Numbered from the stretch's first letter, positions 9,478-18,176 are shown. The stretch: 64,000 nt of DNA from Maricurvus nonylphenolicus (GCF_042854845.1 NZ_AP031498.1:2790001-2854000); one strand, 5' to 3'. Made by a program: numbers and translations. Notes: generated by a model not told the origin, from the letters alone.

Positions 9478-9972
9478 ATGAGCAACAAAAGCGGCAGAAT
9501 ATCGCTCGACTCCCCTGAGGCATTCCGCCAACGGCTGGGCCAACTGCTCGCTGACTGTCGATACAGCCTAAACATACTCAGTAATGACCTGGACAGCACG
9601 CTGTGGGGACTGGAGAATTTAAGCGCTGAACTCTCCAGGCTTAATCGAGAGGCCAGAAACCGCTGCCAGATTCATATTCTTGTCAAAGACCCGCACCTGT
9701 TAATCAATACGCCACACCGTTTAGCTCAGATTCATAAACGCCTGCCTACAATAGTCCAGATCAGGCAACTGCAGCTCGAGCCACAAAATGAGCAGATCAA
9801 CTATATTATTGCCGATCGTCAGGTGCTTCTGTTTCAACATCAACACGGTGTTTATCAGGGGTTCTTTGACCCAGAGGCCCGCGCAGAGGCACAAGGCTTG
9901 CTTGATGAATATACCGAACTTTGGCAGCGTCACAGTTCCGACATTGCTGAATTGCGGCAGCTATCACTGTAG
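9478..9972 (+). CDS. conserved hypothetical protein, DUF7931/PLD-like fold
   Basis: A 164-residue cytosolic protein that follows the GNAT gene by 2 bp. The motif pattern (a helical N-terminus, then CQIHILVKDP, VQIRQLQLEP, INYIIADRQVLLFQH and GFFDPEARAEA) resembles a small phospholipase-D-like fold protein found next to this GNAT gene in Pseudomonas relatives. No HKD catalytic motif is present, so enzymatic activity is doubtful. The function is unknown. Confidence 0.75.
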   Translation: MSNKSGRISLDSPEAFRQRLGQLLADCRYSLNILSNDLDSTLWGLENLSAELSRLNREARNRCQIHILVKDPHLLINTPHRLAQIHKRLPTIVQIRQLQLEPQNEQINYIIADRQVLLFQHQHGVYQGFFDPEARAEAQGLLDEYTELWQRHSSDIAELRQLSL

Positions 9973-9986
9973 AGCGATAAAGATAT

Positions 9987-10883
9987 ATGAATAACACAAG
10001 GCTTTTTAACCTTCTCCGATTACACCAAGCTATCAGCTTTTTGTTGGCTGCCTTTTTATCGATCGCCTGTTATGCCGCCGAGTTGCAACTTGAAATTATT
10101 CCGCTAAAACATCGCCCTGCGGAGACCCTAATAGACCAAATCAGGCCTCATATGGCCCGCAACAGTACCATCAGTGCCAGCGGCAATTCTTTAATTATCC
10201 GTTCCACAGCGGAAAACATTGCCCAGCTGCATGTCCTTATAGATGAACTGGACACCCCTTTGGCCCAACTAATGATTAGCGTTAGGCAAGGTGACCGGGT
10301 CGGCACAAGCACCAAGGGCTATAACAGCAACACCGTCATCACCTCCGGCAACAGCTCAATCAAGATTGGCAATGACGGCAGCAGAACCATCACATCGAAA
10401 TCCAATGGCGGCATTACAACCCGCATCGAAAACAGCAGTGTCACCATTCGTCGCTCGACAGGCACAAACAACAGTGGCGGAATATCACAGGTCAGAGCTA
10501 CAGAAGGTTATCCAGCCTATATCCATACAGGCCAGCAGGTGCCCTACACAACCAGCAAAGGTTATGGTTACGATCGCTACCGTGATCAGGAATATAAAGA
10601 CGTTATTAAGGGCGTGTACGTCACGCCACGCATTGTAGGCGACGACAGCGTCAACCTTGAAATTAAGGTCTCTAACGACAAGGTAAAAGAGCAACATAAG
10701 CGCAACCCTAATATCCAAACTCAGGGCTACCAAGGCGTGGTGTCAGGACAGCTGGGGCAATGGATTCCTCTGGGCAGCATCAATATTACCGAAGAAAAGC
10801 ACGATGAAGGGCTTGGTCGCAGCTATCGTACATCGCGAAGCCAGGATTTGAACATCTACCTGAAAGTAGATCGCGTCAATTAA
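9987..10883 (+). CDS. secretin-like periplasmic protein
   Basis: A 298-residue exported protein. A signal peptide with the hydrophobic stretch ISFLLAAFLSIACYA is followed by a cleavage-like AYAAE context near residue 31. Residues about 32-90 resemble a secretin N-domain (IIPLKHRPAETLIDQIRP...LIDELD). A Ser/Thr/Gly/Asn-rich middle (100-165) is low in complexity. The C-terminal part (about 185-298) resembles a piece of a secretin domain (VKGVYVTPRI...VNLEIKVSND...IPLGSI). It lacks the length of a pore-forming secretin (500 or more residues) and stands without other secretion genes. The role is unknown. Confidence 0.7.
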   Translation: MNNTRLFNLLRLHQAISFLLAAFLSIACYAAELQLEIIPLKHRPAETLIDQIRPHMARNSTISASGNSLIIRSTAENIAQLHVLIDELDTPLAQLMISVRQGDRVGTSTKGYNSNTVITSGNSSIKIGNDGSRTITSKSNGGITTRIENSSVTIRRSTGTNNSGGISQVRATEGYPAYIHTGQQVPYTTSKGYGYDRYRDQEYKDVIKGVYVTPRIVGDDSVNLEIKVSNDKVKEQHKRNPNIQTQGYQGVVSGQLGQWIPLGSINITEEKHDEGLGRSYRTSRSQDLNIYLKVDRVN

Positions 10884-10886
10884 CCA

Positions 10887-11531
10887 CTAACCCGTAGACT
10901 CAATCCAGCCCAGCATCTCTTCGAGCCTGTCCACGCAAAGTGCAGGCTCGAATTTACGTAAACGGCTGACATCATGAGCACCGTAGGTCACCGCCACACG
11001 GGTCATATTCGCCCTGACCGCCATTTCCATATCATATTCTGTATCCCCCACCATGATCGCCTTGGTTACCGGCGCCCGGCACTCACTTAACAGCTCGAAC
11101 AACATTTTGGGGTGGGGTTTTGAGGCCGTTTCATCAGCACACCGTGACGCATCAAACAAGCCACTGACTTCTGATTTTCCAAACACACGATTTAACCCGC
11201 GACGACTTTTGCCCGTGGCAACGGCTAGGGTGTGTCCTTGGGATTTAAGGGTTTCAAGGGTATCAGCGACTGAAGGGAATAAAGGTGAAGGTTGATCATC
11301 ACTGGCAATAAAATGCTTGGCATACTCATCACACATGGCATCAATGCCTGCGGAGTCGATCTCTGGGTAAAGCGTGCTGATAACCTCAGGCAACCCCAAG
11401 CCGATAATATTTTGGATTTCACTGTCAGGTAGTGCCGGTAACCCCATCTCATCGGCAGCGCGATGCATGCAGCGAATAATCTTGTCCGCAGAATCGCTTA
11501 TGGTACCGTCCCAATCAAAGATAATAAGCAT
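10887..11531 (-). CDS. HAD-IA family hydrolase (phosphoglycolate phosphatase-like)
   Basis: A cytosolic HAD phosphatase of 214 residues. Motif I is FDWDGTISDS near the N-terminus (nucleophile and acid aspartates), motif II is VATGKS, motif III is KPHPKM, and motif IV is VGDTEYDMEMA. I start at the ATG at 11531 because AAGGG lies 6 nt upstream. It lies downstream of rluC on the same strand, a neighbourhood shared with Pseudomonas. The exact substrate is not evident; AUA/Gph-type phosphatases act on small phosphoesters. It converges with the secretin-like gene, 3 bp apart. Confidence 0.88.
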   Translation of the reverse strand: MLIIFDWDGTISDSADKIIRCMHRAADEMGLPALPDSEIQNIIGLGLPEVISTLYPEIDSAGIDAMCDEYAKHFIASDDQPSPLFPSVADTLETLKSQGHTLAVATGKSRRGLNRVFGKSEVSGLFDASRCADETASKPHPKMLFELLSECRAPVTKAIMVGDTEYDMEMAVRANMTRVAVTYGAHDVSRLRKFEPALCVDRLEEMLGWIESTG

Positions 11532-11557
11532 ATGCAACCCTTGAGCTCTGGAGAGAT

Positions 11558-12544
11558 TTACGCAGACTCAAGCCTATCGATAGCATTTGCCAAGCCTGCA
11601 TCAAGCGGCGCCTCCACCACTAACATCTGATCCTGGTCAGGAAGCCTTACTTCCAGTTTAGCGGCATGTAGACATAAACGCCCTATTCCCTTCGTTTTCA
11701 TCTGTCGGGCAAAATCGTCATCGCCATATTTGTCATCTCCGACGAGACTACAACCAACGGACTGAGCATGTACGCGAATCTGATGGGTACGCCCGGTGAT
11801 AGGCCTGGCCTCCACCAGCGTGCAGTCCCTGAACCGTCGCAACACTTTAAACAGAGTCAGCGAAGGCTTGCCACTTAAATCTACCCTGACAATACGCCCG
11901 CCACCGGGTGATTCGCTCTTACGTAAAGGCGCATCAACCTTCTGACGACGATTTGGCCAACTCCCCTGTACCAGGGCGTGATAGGTTTTATTGATATCGC
12001 GCTTGTTCCCCCGACGCAGCAGATCCTGCAAATAGCGCAACATACTGCGCTTACGGGCTACCATTACGCAGCCAGAGGTATCACGATCAAGGCGGTGAAC
12101 CAGCTCCAAATAACGGTCTTGAGGGCGAATCTGTCGCAAGGCCTCAATCAGCCCCAGATTTACCCCACTACCTCCATGAACGGCTAAACCAGAAGGCTTG
12201 TTGATAATTAACAGGCTTTTATCCTCATAGAGGATGGCATTTTCGAGCGTATGGGTAAGGCTTTGACTAGGCTTGGCGGCCACAGGCGCCTCGGCCTGCC
12301 GAATGGGCGGCACTCTGATCTGATCACCGGCTTTTAATTTATATTCCGGCTTCACCCGCCCCTTATTGACCCTCACCTCCCCCTTGCGAAGAATGCGGTA
12401 AACACGGGATTTAGGCACACCTTTCAGGAAGGTAACCAGAAAATTATCAACCCGCTGACCTGCCTGGTCGGCGTCAATATCGACAAATCGGACTTTCTGG
12501 TGCTCTGAAGAGGTAGATTGAGAGGGGGATTGAGGCTTATTCAT
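11558..12544 (-). CDS. rluC: 23S rRNA pseudouridine(955/2504/2580) synthase RluC
   Basis: Makes pseudouridine at 955, 2504 and 2580 of 23S rRNA. The protein has 328 residues. An N-terminal S4 RNA-binding domain (GQRVDNFLVTFL...VNKGRVKPEYKLKAGD) is followed by the RluA-family catalytic domain with motif HRLDRDTSG, whose aspartate is the nucleophile, and the RTHQIRVH motif. I choose ATG 12544; a TTG at 12565 is also in frame. It is divergent from rne, a widely conserved rluC/rne arrangement. Confidence 0.95.
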   Translation of the reverse strand: MNKPQSPSQSTSSEHQKVRFVDIDADQAGQRVDNFLVTFLKGVPKSRVYRILRKGEVRVNKGRVKPEYKLKAGDQIRVPPIRQAEAPVAAKPSQSLTHTLENAILYEDKSLLIINKPSGLAVHGGSGVNLGLIEALRQIRPQDRYLELVHRLDRDTSGCVMVARKRSMLRYLQDLLRRGNKRDINKTYHALVQGSWPNRRQKVDAPLRKSESPGGGRIVRVDLSGKPSLTLFKVLRRFRDCTLVEARPITGRTHQIRVHAQSVGCSLVGDDKYGDDDFARQMKTKGIGRLCLHAAKLEVRLPDQDQMLVVEAPLDAGLANAIDRLESA

Positions 12545-12586
12545 TGGCGCATGATACCAGCTCAAATAACCAAATACCCCTTATAA

Positions 12587-12615
12587 TTGAAGAAGATAGA
12601 GAATATTGCTATAGT
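12587..12615 (+). promoter_or_regulatory. predicted sigma-70 promoter for rne
   Basis: The -35 TTGAAG (12587-12592), a 17-bp spacer and the -10 TATAGT (12610-12615) point toward rne. Transcription from here would give a leader of about 700 nt. This is a sequence match only. Confidence 0.5.
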
Positions 12616-13323
12616 CCTTTGTTGTTGCCTCAGGCAGGTTCCCGGACACTGTATAACGATAGGCGTGTTGCTAGGGAATACCGCTGACCAACAAAGATTG
12701 AGGTGCAATCCAACAGGCTCGTAGAAAGAGCAGGATTAGCAAAGACCTCCATCTGCACAAAATACACGCGGCATATAAACGATCAGCTGCCGTTGGCCAC
12801 AACGCCAACCCACCTGATTGATATGCCAAATGACAACCGCACACAACAAAAGATGGCGGATTGTCTTGTAGGAACTTGCAAGAAAGAGATACTCACTTAG
12901 CGGACCTCGATACGGGCCAGGGAAACGAGCGCCAATAGCCTAGCTAACACAAAGAGTGTAAGCCCCCTCTCCCACTAGATTCGCTAATAGACGCCCTATT
13001 CGCGTCAACTGTAACGTGCCAAAAGCACACCACAATTTGAGTTAGAGGATAACAAGTAGCGCGATAGCACCTAAAATCGGCCAACGCCTGATCTCGAGCG
13101 GATTCAATTACTCCCTCACAGGCCCATAATTGGTCTTAATTCAGCTACAAATTGCTGATTTGGTGCTCTTATCGTTAGCCTTATTATCCAAACTGCCGCT
13201 CTATCGAGCCCTTCCGTACAGCGGAACTCGGGTAGCGTTAGAGTTTGAGGCTGATCTCTGCATTTCCCATAGACATTCCCTCCCGTCTTCTTTGTGTGTC
13301 AAACCTATTATTTAAGGTAACGC
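12616..13323 (+). other. long untranslated leader region of rne
   Basis: About 700 bp separate the predicted rne promoter from the rne start. Two short frames (12703-12900 and 13130-13315) have no domain or good ribosome binding site, so I treat the stretch as non-coding. In E. coli the 361-nt rne leader mediates feedback regulation by RNase E itself. A similar role is plausible here but inferred from position and length only. TAAGGTAACGC precedes the rne ATG. Confidence 0.55.
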
Positions 13324-16269
13324 ATGAAAAGAATGCTCATTAATGCAACTCAACCTGAAGAGTTGCGTGTAGCACTTGTTGACGGTCAATGGCTTTACGA
13401 TCTCGACATTGAAAATCGCACCCGCGAACAAAAGAAAGCCAACATCTACAAAGGTAAAATTACTCGTGTAGAACCCAGCCTGGAAGCCGCATTTGTTGAC
13501 TACGGTGCTGAGCGTCATGGCTTCCTGCCACTGAAAGAAATTTCCCGCGAATACTTCACCAAACAGCCTAAAGATATCGAAGGCAAAATCCGTATTAAGG
13601 ATGTTGTCAAAGAAGGCATGGAAGTTATCGTACAAGTAGATAAGGAAGAGCGTGGCAACAAAGGTGCCGCCCTGACCACCTTTATCAGCCTGGCTGGTCG
13701 CTACCTGGTACTGATGCCAAACAACCCTCGTGCTGGCGGCATTTCCCGTCGCATCGACGGTGAAGATCGCGCCGAACTGCGCGATGCGTTAAGCAAGATC
13801 GAAGTACCTTCCGGCATGGGTATTATCGTTCGTACCGCTGGTGTAGGTCGTAGCGCTGAAGAACTGCAGTGGGATTTAAACTACCTGCTACAACTGTGGG
13901 ATTCCATCAAAACAGAATCCGACAAAACCAGTGCACCACACTTCCTGTTCCAGGAAAGTAACGTCATTATTCGCGCTATTCGTGACTACCTGCGCCCGGA
14001 CATTGGCGAAGTCATTATCGATAATCGTGAAGCCTATGATCTGGCCTGCGCCTTTATCAATCAGGTAATGCCAAACTACCACAGCAAGGTAAAACTCTAC
14101 GAAGACGACACCCCGCTGTTTAATCGCTACCAGATCGAAAGCCAGATTGAGACTGCTTTCGAACGCGAAGTAAAACTGCCTTCCGGCGGCTCTATCGTGA
14201 TTGATGTTACTGAGGCCATGATCGCCATCGACATCAACTCCTCTCGCGCCACTAAAGGTGGCGGCATCGAAGAAACCGCCCTGCAAACCAACCTTGAAGC
14301 CGCCGATGAAATTGCTCGCCAATTGCGCCTGCGTGACATGGGTGGCCTGGTGGTTATCGACTTCATTGATATGCAGCCAGTGCGTAACCAGCGCGAAGTA
14401 GAAAGTCGTATGCGTGACGCGCTGGGTATGGACCGTGCACGCGTTCAGGTCGGCCGTATTTCTCGCTTCGGTCTACTGGAAATGTCGCGCCAACGTCTGC
14501 GCCCATCTCTGGGTGAAACCACCTCCAAGGTATGTCCACGCTGCAGCGGTCAAGGCACCATTCGTGGCACCAAATCTCTGGCACTGTCTATTCTTCGCCT
14601 TGTTGAAGAAGAAGCGCAAAAAGAGCGTAGCGCAGAGATTCGCGCAATTGCTCCTGTGCCTGTTGCCACTTACCTTCTCAACGAAAAACGTAAAACCATT
14701 TCAAGCATTGAAACGCGTAACAATACCCGCGTTGTCATCGTGCCGCATGCCGAAATGGTAACACCACACTTCGAAGTTCAGCGTCTGCGTGATGACGACA
14801 GCGCCACCCTGGAAACCAGCTATAAGATCACCCAGGGCGCTGAAGAGCTACCGACTGAAGAAACAAAAGCTAAAGCCGAGCCTGTACCACCACTGGCACA
14901 ACCTGCTGTTCAGCAGATTGCACCTTCTCAACCGGCTCCAGCACCCAAACCTGAAGAGAAGAAAAAAGAGCCTGGCCTGCTAAGCCGTATCTTTACCGCC
15001 CTCTTCGGCGACAAGGAAGAAGAAAAAGAGGAAGAGAAGAAGACTCAACGTCGCGGCAACCGAGGTGGCAATCGCAACCGCAATCAAGGTAATCGCAACC
15101 GTAACCGCAATCGCAACCGTCGTGGTGGTGAGGGGCGCGGAGGCGAAGGTCGTCGCGATCGCGATGAGCAACGCGATAACCGTGACAGCAACCGTGACTC
15201 TGCACGCAACGACAATCGTAAAAACCGTGGCGATCAGCCTCGCAAAGATCGTCGTGACGAGCAACGTGATGAACAGCGTAACGAGCAACAGCGCGATAAT
15301 CGCAATCGCCGCCGCAATGAGCGTCGCCAGGACCAGACTGACAAATCTGAATCCAATAAGCCTCGCCAACAACAGCAGGACAATGCCGACAGCAATGAGC
15401 AACGTCCAGCCAAGCGTCCGAGCAACAAGCGAGCACGCCCTCAACAGCGTCGACGCAATCGTCGCGAGGAAACAACGGGTACCGCTGAAGTTGAAAACCT
15501 GAATACTCAGGTATCCGACGCTATCGACGCCCAGGAAAAAGCTGCCCAGGATCAAACCGCTCAGGCAACCAAGCCTGCGAAGCAACAAAAACCAAAGGCC
15601 GAGAAACCTGCTCCAACCCCTGAAGAGAAGCCGCAAGCAGCCCAGCAAGATAAAGTGGCTACTAATGCAGAACCTCAGAAAGCGGAAGCCAAGCCAACTG
15701 AAAAACCAGTAGCCCAAGCTAAGCCTGCCCCTAAGGCCCAGGAGCAAAAAGCTGAACGACCAAAACCAGTTGAAGCAGAAGCCAAAGTTGAAGCAGCGCC
15801 ACAAGCCGCTTCCACAGAAGCATCTACAGCAGAGACGGCACCAGCACAACCAGCTGCCGTAGAACAACCGCCAGAAACAACTGAAGCACCAGCAGTCGAA
15901 GCTCCAAAAGCAGAAGCTCCTGCCCCTGCCGAGGAAGTCGCACCAGTTGTTGCTGAGCCTGCACCAGAAGCACCTGCAACTGTAACTGCAGAGGTTGTAG
16001 AAACCACAACCTCAGAACCTGCCGTTACAGAAACTGCTCCTGAAGTTGAGGCCCAGCCAGCTAAACCAGCTGCACGTGCCAGTAATGACCCACGAGTAAA
16101 CCCGAAACCGGTTACTCAAACCGTCATTACCACTGAGCAGGCTGCAGCTAGCGATGCTCAACCTCTGGATACCTCATTGCCCGCCGCCATTGAACGCGCA
16201 CCACGCGCACTTCAGCGAGCAGCCAATGACCCGAGACTTAAGCGACAGACGGCACCTGCCGAAGCTTAA
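13324..16269 (+). CDS. rne: ribonuclease E
   Basis: The endoribonuclease that organises the RNA degradosome and processes rRNA, tRNA and mRNA. It has 981 residues. The N-terminal catalytic half (about 1-510) carries the S1 domain (35-125), metal-binding D303 (AIDINSS) and D346 (VVIDFIDM), and the Zn-link C404-P-R-C407. These positions equal the E. coli numbering. The C-terminal half is low-complexity: Arg/Asn/Glu-rich (about 560-710, RNA-binding), then Ala/Pro/Glu-rich (720-930), as expected for the degradosome scaffold. A terminator follows. Confidence 0.98.
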   Translation: MKRMLINATQPEELRVALVDGQWLYDLDIENRTREQKKANIYKGKITRVEPSLEAAFVDYGAERHGFLPLKEISREYFTKQPKDIEGKIRIKDVVKEGMEVIVQVDKEERGNKGAALTTFISLAGRYLVLMPNNPRAGGISRRIDGEDRAELRDALSKIEVPSGMGIIVRTAGVGRSAEELQWDLNYLLQLWDSIKTESDKTSAPHFLFQESNVIIRAIRDYLRPDIGEVIIDNREAYDLACAFINQVMPNYHSKVKLYEDDTPLFNRYQIESQIETAFEREVKLPSGGSIVIDVTEAMIAIDINSSRATKGGGIEETALQTNLEAADEIARQLRLRDMGGLVVIDFIDMQPVRNQREVESRMRDALGMDRARVQVGRISRFGLLEMSRQRLRPSLGETTSKVCPRCSGQGTIRGTKSLALSILRLVEEEAQKERSAEIRAIAPVPVATYLLNEKRKTISSIETRNNTRVVIVPHAEMVTPHFEVQRLRDDDSATLETSYKITQGAEELPTEETKAKAEPVPPLAQPAVQQIAPSQPAPAPKPEEKKKEPGLLSRIFTALFGDKEEEKEEEKKTQRRGNRGGNRNRNQGNRNRNRNRNRRGGEGRGGEGRRDRDEQRDNRDSNRDSARNDNRKNRGDQPRKDRRDEQRDEQRNEQQRDNRNRRRNERRQDQTDKSESNKPRQQQQDNADSNEQRPAKRPSNKRARPQQRRRNRREETTGTAEVENLNTQVSDAIDAQEKAAQDQTAQATKPAKQQKPKAEKPAPTPEEKPQAAQQDKVATNAEPQKAEAKPTEKPVAQAKPAPKAQEQKAERPKPVEAEAKVEAAPQAASTEASTAETAPAQPAAVEQPPETTEAPAVEAPKAEAPAPAEEVAPVVAEPAPEAPATVTAEVVETTTSEPAVTETAPEVEAQPAKPAARASNDPRVNPKPVTQTVITTEQAAASDAQPLDTSLPAAIERAPRALQRAANDPRLKRQTAPAEA

Positions 16270-16280
16270 TAGCTCATAAA

Positions 16281-16307
16281 ATACCCGGCCTGGCCGGGTA
16301 TTTTTTT
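16281..16307 (+). terminator. Rho-independent terminator after rne
   Basis: ATACCCGG and CCGGGTAT form an 8-bp stem with a 5-nt loop, followed by seven T. It begins 11 bp after the rne stop. Confidence 0.9.
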
Positions 16308-16378
16308 GCCTGTCATCCAGCCTCCACGGCGGAGCGTAAAATTATCAATTTTTCCTGAAAAAATAATAGCTTACGGGC

Positions 16379-16406
16379 TTGTCCCCAGATAAAAGCCATG
16401 TATAAT
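16379..16406 (+). promoter_or_regulatory. promoter of tRNA-Ser
   Basis: The -35 TTGTCC (16379-16384), a 16-bp spacer and a perfect -10 TATAAT (16401-16406) sit 12 nt upstream of the mature tRNA 5' end. Confidence 0.7.
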
Positions 16407-16418
16407 CACGGCCTATCC

Positions 16419-16506
16419 GGTGGGGTGGCTGAGTGGTCGAAAGCGGCGGTCTTGAAAACCGTTGAGTGTAACAGCTCCCAGGGTTCGAATCCCTGCCCCA
16501 CCGCCA
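16419..16506 (+). tRNA. tRNA-Ser (anticodon UGA)
   Basis: An 88-nt class II tRNA with encoded CCA. The acceptor stem pairs GGTGGGG with CCCCACC, then discriminator G and CCA. The anticodon TGA is at 16453-16455 within the loop CTTGAAA. A long variable arm (GAGTGTAACAGCTC region) marks it as serine, and the T-loop is GGTTCGAATCC. The prophage integrated into its 3' end and restored the full sequence, so the tRNA remains functional. Its transcript now ends in a phage-side terminator at 16598-16621. Confidence 0.97.
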
Positions 16507-16507
16507 T
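16480..16507 (+). other. attL core (28-bp direct repeat, copy 1)
   Basis: The 28 bp from AGGGTTCGAATCC to the T after CCA cover the T-arm and 3' acceptor of tRNA-Ser. They are identical to 52408-52435. The flanking bases differ on both sides (C versus T before, T versus C after), so the crossover identity block is exactly 28 bp. Confidence 0.95.
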
Positions 16508-16561
16508 TAAAACCCGCATCATACGGGGCTTTCAGAGAGGTAGGCGTCAAAACGGGACGCG

Positions 16562-16582
16562 ATTGGGACCACTCTGGGACTG
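16562..16582 (+). other. putative integrase arm-type site near attL
   Basis: A 21-bp sequence starting ATTGGGACC and ending TCTGGGACTG. It contains two GGGAC motifs about one helical turn apart. It matches 52308-52328 at 20 of 21 positions in the same orientation. Its position 55 bp inside attL fits an arm site bound by the integrase N-terminal domain. Confidence 0.6.
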
Positions 16583-16597
16583 GAGAAGATTGAATGA

Positions 16598-16621
16598 AGC
16601 TGCCACATGGCGGCTTTTTTT
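16598..16621 (+). terminator. terminator downstream of tRNA-Ser, supplied by the phage
   Basis: A 7-bp stem (AGCTGCC with GGCGGCT, one G-T pair), a 4-nt loop ACAT and seven T. It replaces the host tRNA terminator, which was displaced to 52443-52471 by the integration. Confidence 0.8.
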
Positions 16622-16654
16622 GTTTTTAAACCAGGTAAATACAGGGAAAGTGAT

Positions 16655-16966
16655 ATGTCAGATCAAAATCGTGAAGATTCTGTCGTTGAACAAGTTGCTG
16701 ACAATGTATCGTCGGCTGTGCTGTGGGTCTTTTCAGGGCCGTGGATCCTGATTGGCTTGATCATGTTCGTGACGGGTGAAGCAATGACCACCAAAGCTGG
16801 TGGCCTTCTATTTGCTGGTGCAGGCGCTGCGCTGGCTCCCCCTTTCATCAAGTGGCTCTATGCCGAATACGCCGCCAGAGGTGAGCAGCCCGTATCTCAG
16901 GGCTGGCTAAGGCTGGGTTATGTCTTACTGATTGTCCTGGGCTTCACCGTTAGTACCTGGAGCTGA
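16655..16966 (+). CDS. small membrane protein at the prophage left end, unknown function
   Basis: A 103-residue protein starting MSDQNREDSVVEQ, with AGGGAAAG 6-8 nt upstream. Hydropathy suggests three membrane segments: about 22-42 (VLWVFSGPWILIGLIMFV), 47-65 (GGLLFAGAGAALAPPFI) and 84-101 (GYVLLIVLGFTVS). It lies between attL and the integrase gene, convergent with it, and the two 3' ends overlap by 42 bp (16925-16966). It has its own strand and site, so it could be expressed in the lysogen. I recognise no family. Confidence 0.65.
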   Translation: MSDQNREDSVVEQVADNVSSAVLWVFSGPWILIGLIMFVTGEAMTTKAGGLLFAGAGAALAPPFIKWLYAEYAARGEQPVSQGWLRLGYVLLIVLGFTVSTWS

Positions 16967-18127
16967 AAACCCCAAATGCCGGTCTGCGATTGATGCGAAA
17001 CTGACCGGCTGATCCTCGTTAATAAACGTTCCGTAGTGCTTCCGAATCATTGCCTCTGTTGAATGCCCCACTTGCGCAATAATCCAGTTTATCGGCATGC
17101 CGATGGTCAGCATCTGACTAATGAAGGTATGTCGGCATTGGCTTGGCCCTCGGTAGCGAACTTCTGCCGCCTCAAGATGTTTGGCCCACCAGTATTCTCT
17201 GTAGATCTTGATGTGAACGTAGGGCTCATCGGTGTAGGTGTTAAGCCATACCGGCCGGAAAGTGACCTTATGGATGGTCCTGTTGTCCCGACCGATCATT
17301 TCAACCGTTACTGCTGGACGCTCACCTGTGATCTTATGCTGACGCTTAAGAGCTTCCAAAGCCGGTGCCAGCAGTTCAACCGTTCGCCTGGACCTGACAT
17401 TCTTGGTTGCCTTGTACTGACCATCAACAACACCCATTTCAAAGCGCACGGTCCCGGCATCGAGATCAATTGCATCCCAACCCATGGCCATGAGCTCAGC
17501 TGCCCGGGGGCCGGTCCAAAGCCAGAATTCGGCCATGTTCATTTCGCTATCCCTGTCGCTTGGCGTCGAGAGGATGCGGTCAATCTCCCCGCGGCTAAAA
17601 ACATCCGGGTCTTCAGCATCTGGCAAAGCCACCTTAATGGCCTTAGTTGGGTTGTAATGACTGCGCTTGCGGGTGCCGAACAGGTCAAACACCTGGGACA
17701 TGATCTGCATTATCTCTTTAATCGATTTGCTCGAGAGTTTATGCAGGTCGTCACTGATCCAGTCTTCAATATGGATGGTATCTATTTTCTCGATCAGTCT
17801 TTTACCCCACTTAGGGGTTATGTAGTTGCGGCACCAGCGTTCATAACCTTTGATCGTCTTCTCTGTAACCTGGCGCTCTTTGATCTTCAGCCAGATTTGC
17901 AGGTAATGACCGAACGTAAATTCGGCCAACCGCTTAGAGTTTGGGAAGTGATGAGAATAGTCAAAGCTACCGGCCTGTATCTCATGGCGGATAGTCGCCA
18001 CCTTGCTCGCGGCATACGCCTTGTTTTCTGGCGTGTTATCAAGCCCCAGCGGCTCACGACACTTTTCATTCTCATAATTGAAGTAAATGCGCAGCTTGTT
18101 GCCACGCACCTCTACACCATTTGCCAT
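16925..18127 (-). CDS. int: phage integrase, tyrosine recombinase
   Basis: Catalyses integration and excision at tRNA-Ser. It has 400 residues from the ATG at 18127, preceded by GGGGGA; an in-frame ATG at 18142 would add five. The N-terminal about 65 residues are an arm-binding domain (KLRIYFNYENEKCREPLG), residues 70-160 the SAM-like core-binding domain, and 175-375 the catalytic domain. Catalytic residues visible are R208 (TGPRAAEL), R332, H355 (VGHSTEAM) and the nucleophile Y365 (RKHYGTF). The usual H of HxxR is serine (PSQCRHTF). The promoter probably lies in the 77-bp divergent region shared with the XRE gene. Confidence 0.93.
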   Translation of the reverse strand: MANGVEVRGNKLRIYFNYENEKCREPLGLDNTPENKAYAASKVATIRHEIQAGSFDYSHHFPNSKRLAEFTFGHYLQIWLKIKERQVTEKTIKGYERWCRNYITPKWGKRLIEKIDTIHIEDWISDDLHKLSSKSIKEIMQIMSQVFDLFGTRKRSHYNPTKAIKVALPDAEDPDVFSRGEIDRILSTPSDRDSEMNMAEFWLWTGPRAAELMAMGWDAIDLDAGTVRFEMGVVDGQYKATKNVRSRRTVELLAPALEALKRQHKITGERPAVTVEMIGRDNRTIHKVTFRPVWLNTYTDEPYVHIKIYREYWWAKHLEAAEVRYRGPSQCRHTFISQMLTIGMPINWIIAQVGHSTEAMIRKHYGTFINEDQPVSFASIADRHLGFSAPGTNGEAQDNQ

Positions 18128-18157
18128 AAAGTCCCCCGACATTGGCAGAATTGCTTA

Positions 18158-18176
18158 CCCGTAGTTTAACTACGTG
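18158..18176. promoter_or_regulatory. palindromic operator-like site, copy 1 (int/XRE divergent region)
   Basis: A perfect 15-bp palindrome CGTAGTT-T-AACTACG with flanking CC and TG. A second copy with the same flanks lies at 31191-31209, and the 19 bp match at 18 positions. It sits about 30 bp upstream of the int ATG and just downstream of a -35/-10 pair reading toward int (TTGGCC, 17 bp, TAGATT; 18183-18211). A bound dimeric repressor would block int. Confidence 0.5.

Noticed and set aside
12703..13315. Two short plus-strand frames in the rne leader (12703-12900, 13130-13315)
   Set aside because: No start signals or family similarity; the region is better explained as untranslated leader.
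14980..15867. 295-codon minus-strand frame, Leu/Phe-rich and membrane-like
   Set aside because: It is antisense to the Arg/Glu-rich low-complexity part of RNase E; the hydrophobicity is a by-product.
17063..18169. 368-codon plus-strand frame
   Set aside because: It is entirely antisense to the integrase, which has all family motifs; the frame has no domain and no ribosome binding site.
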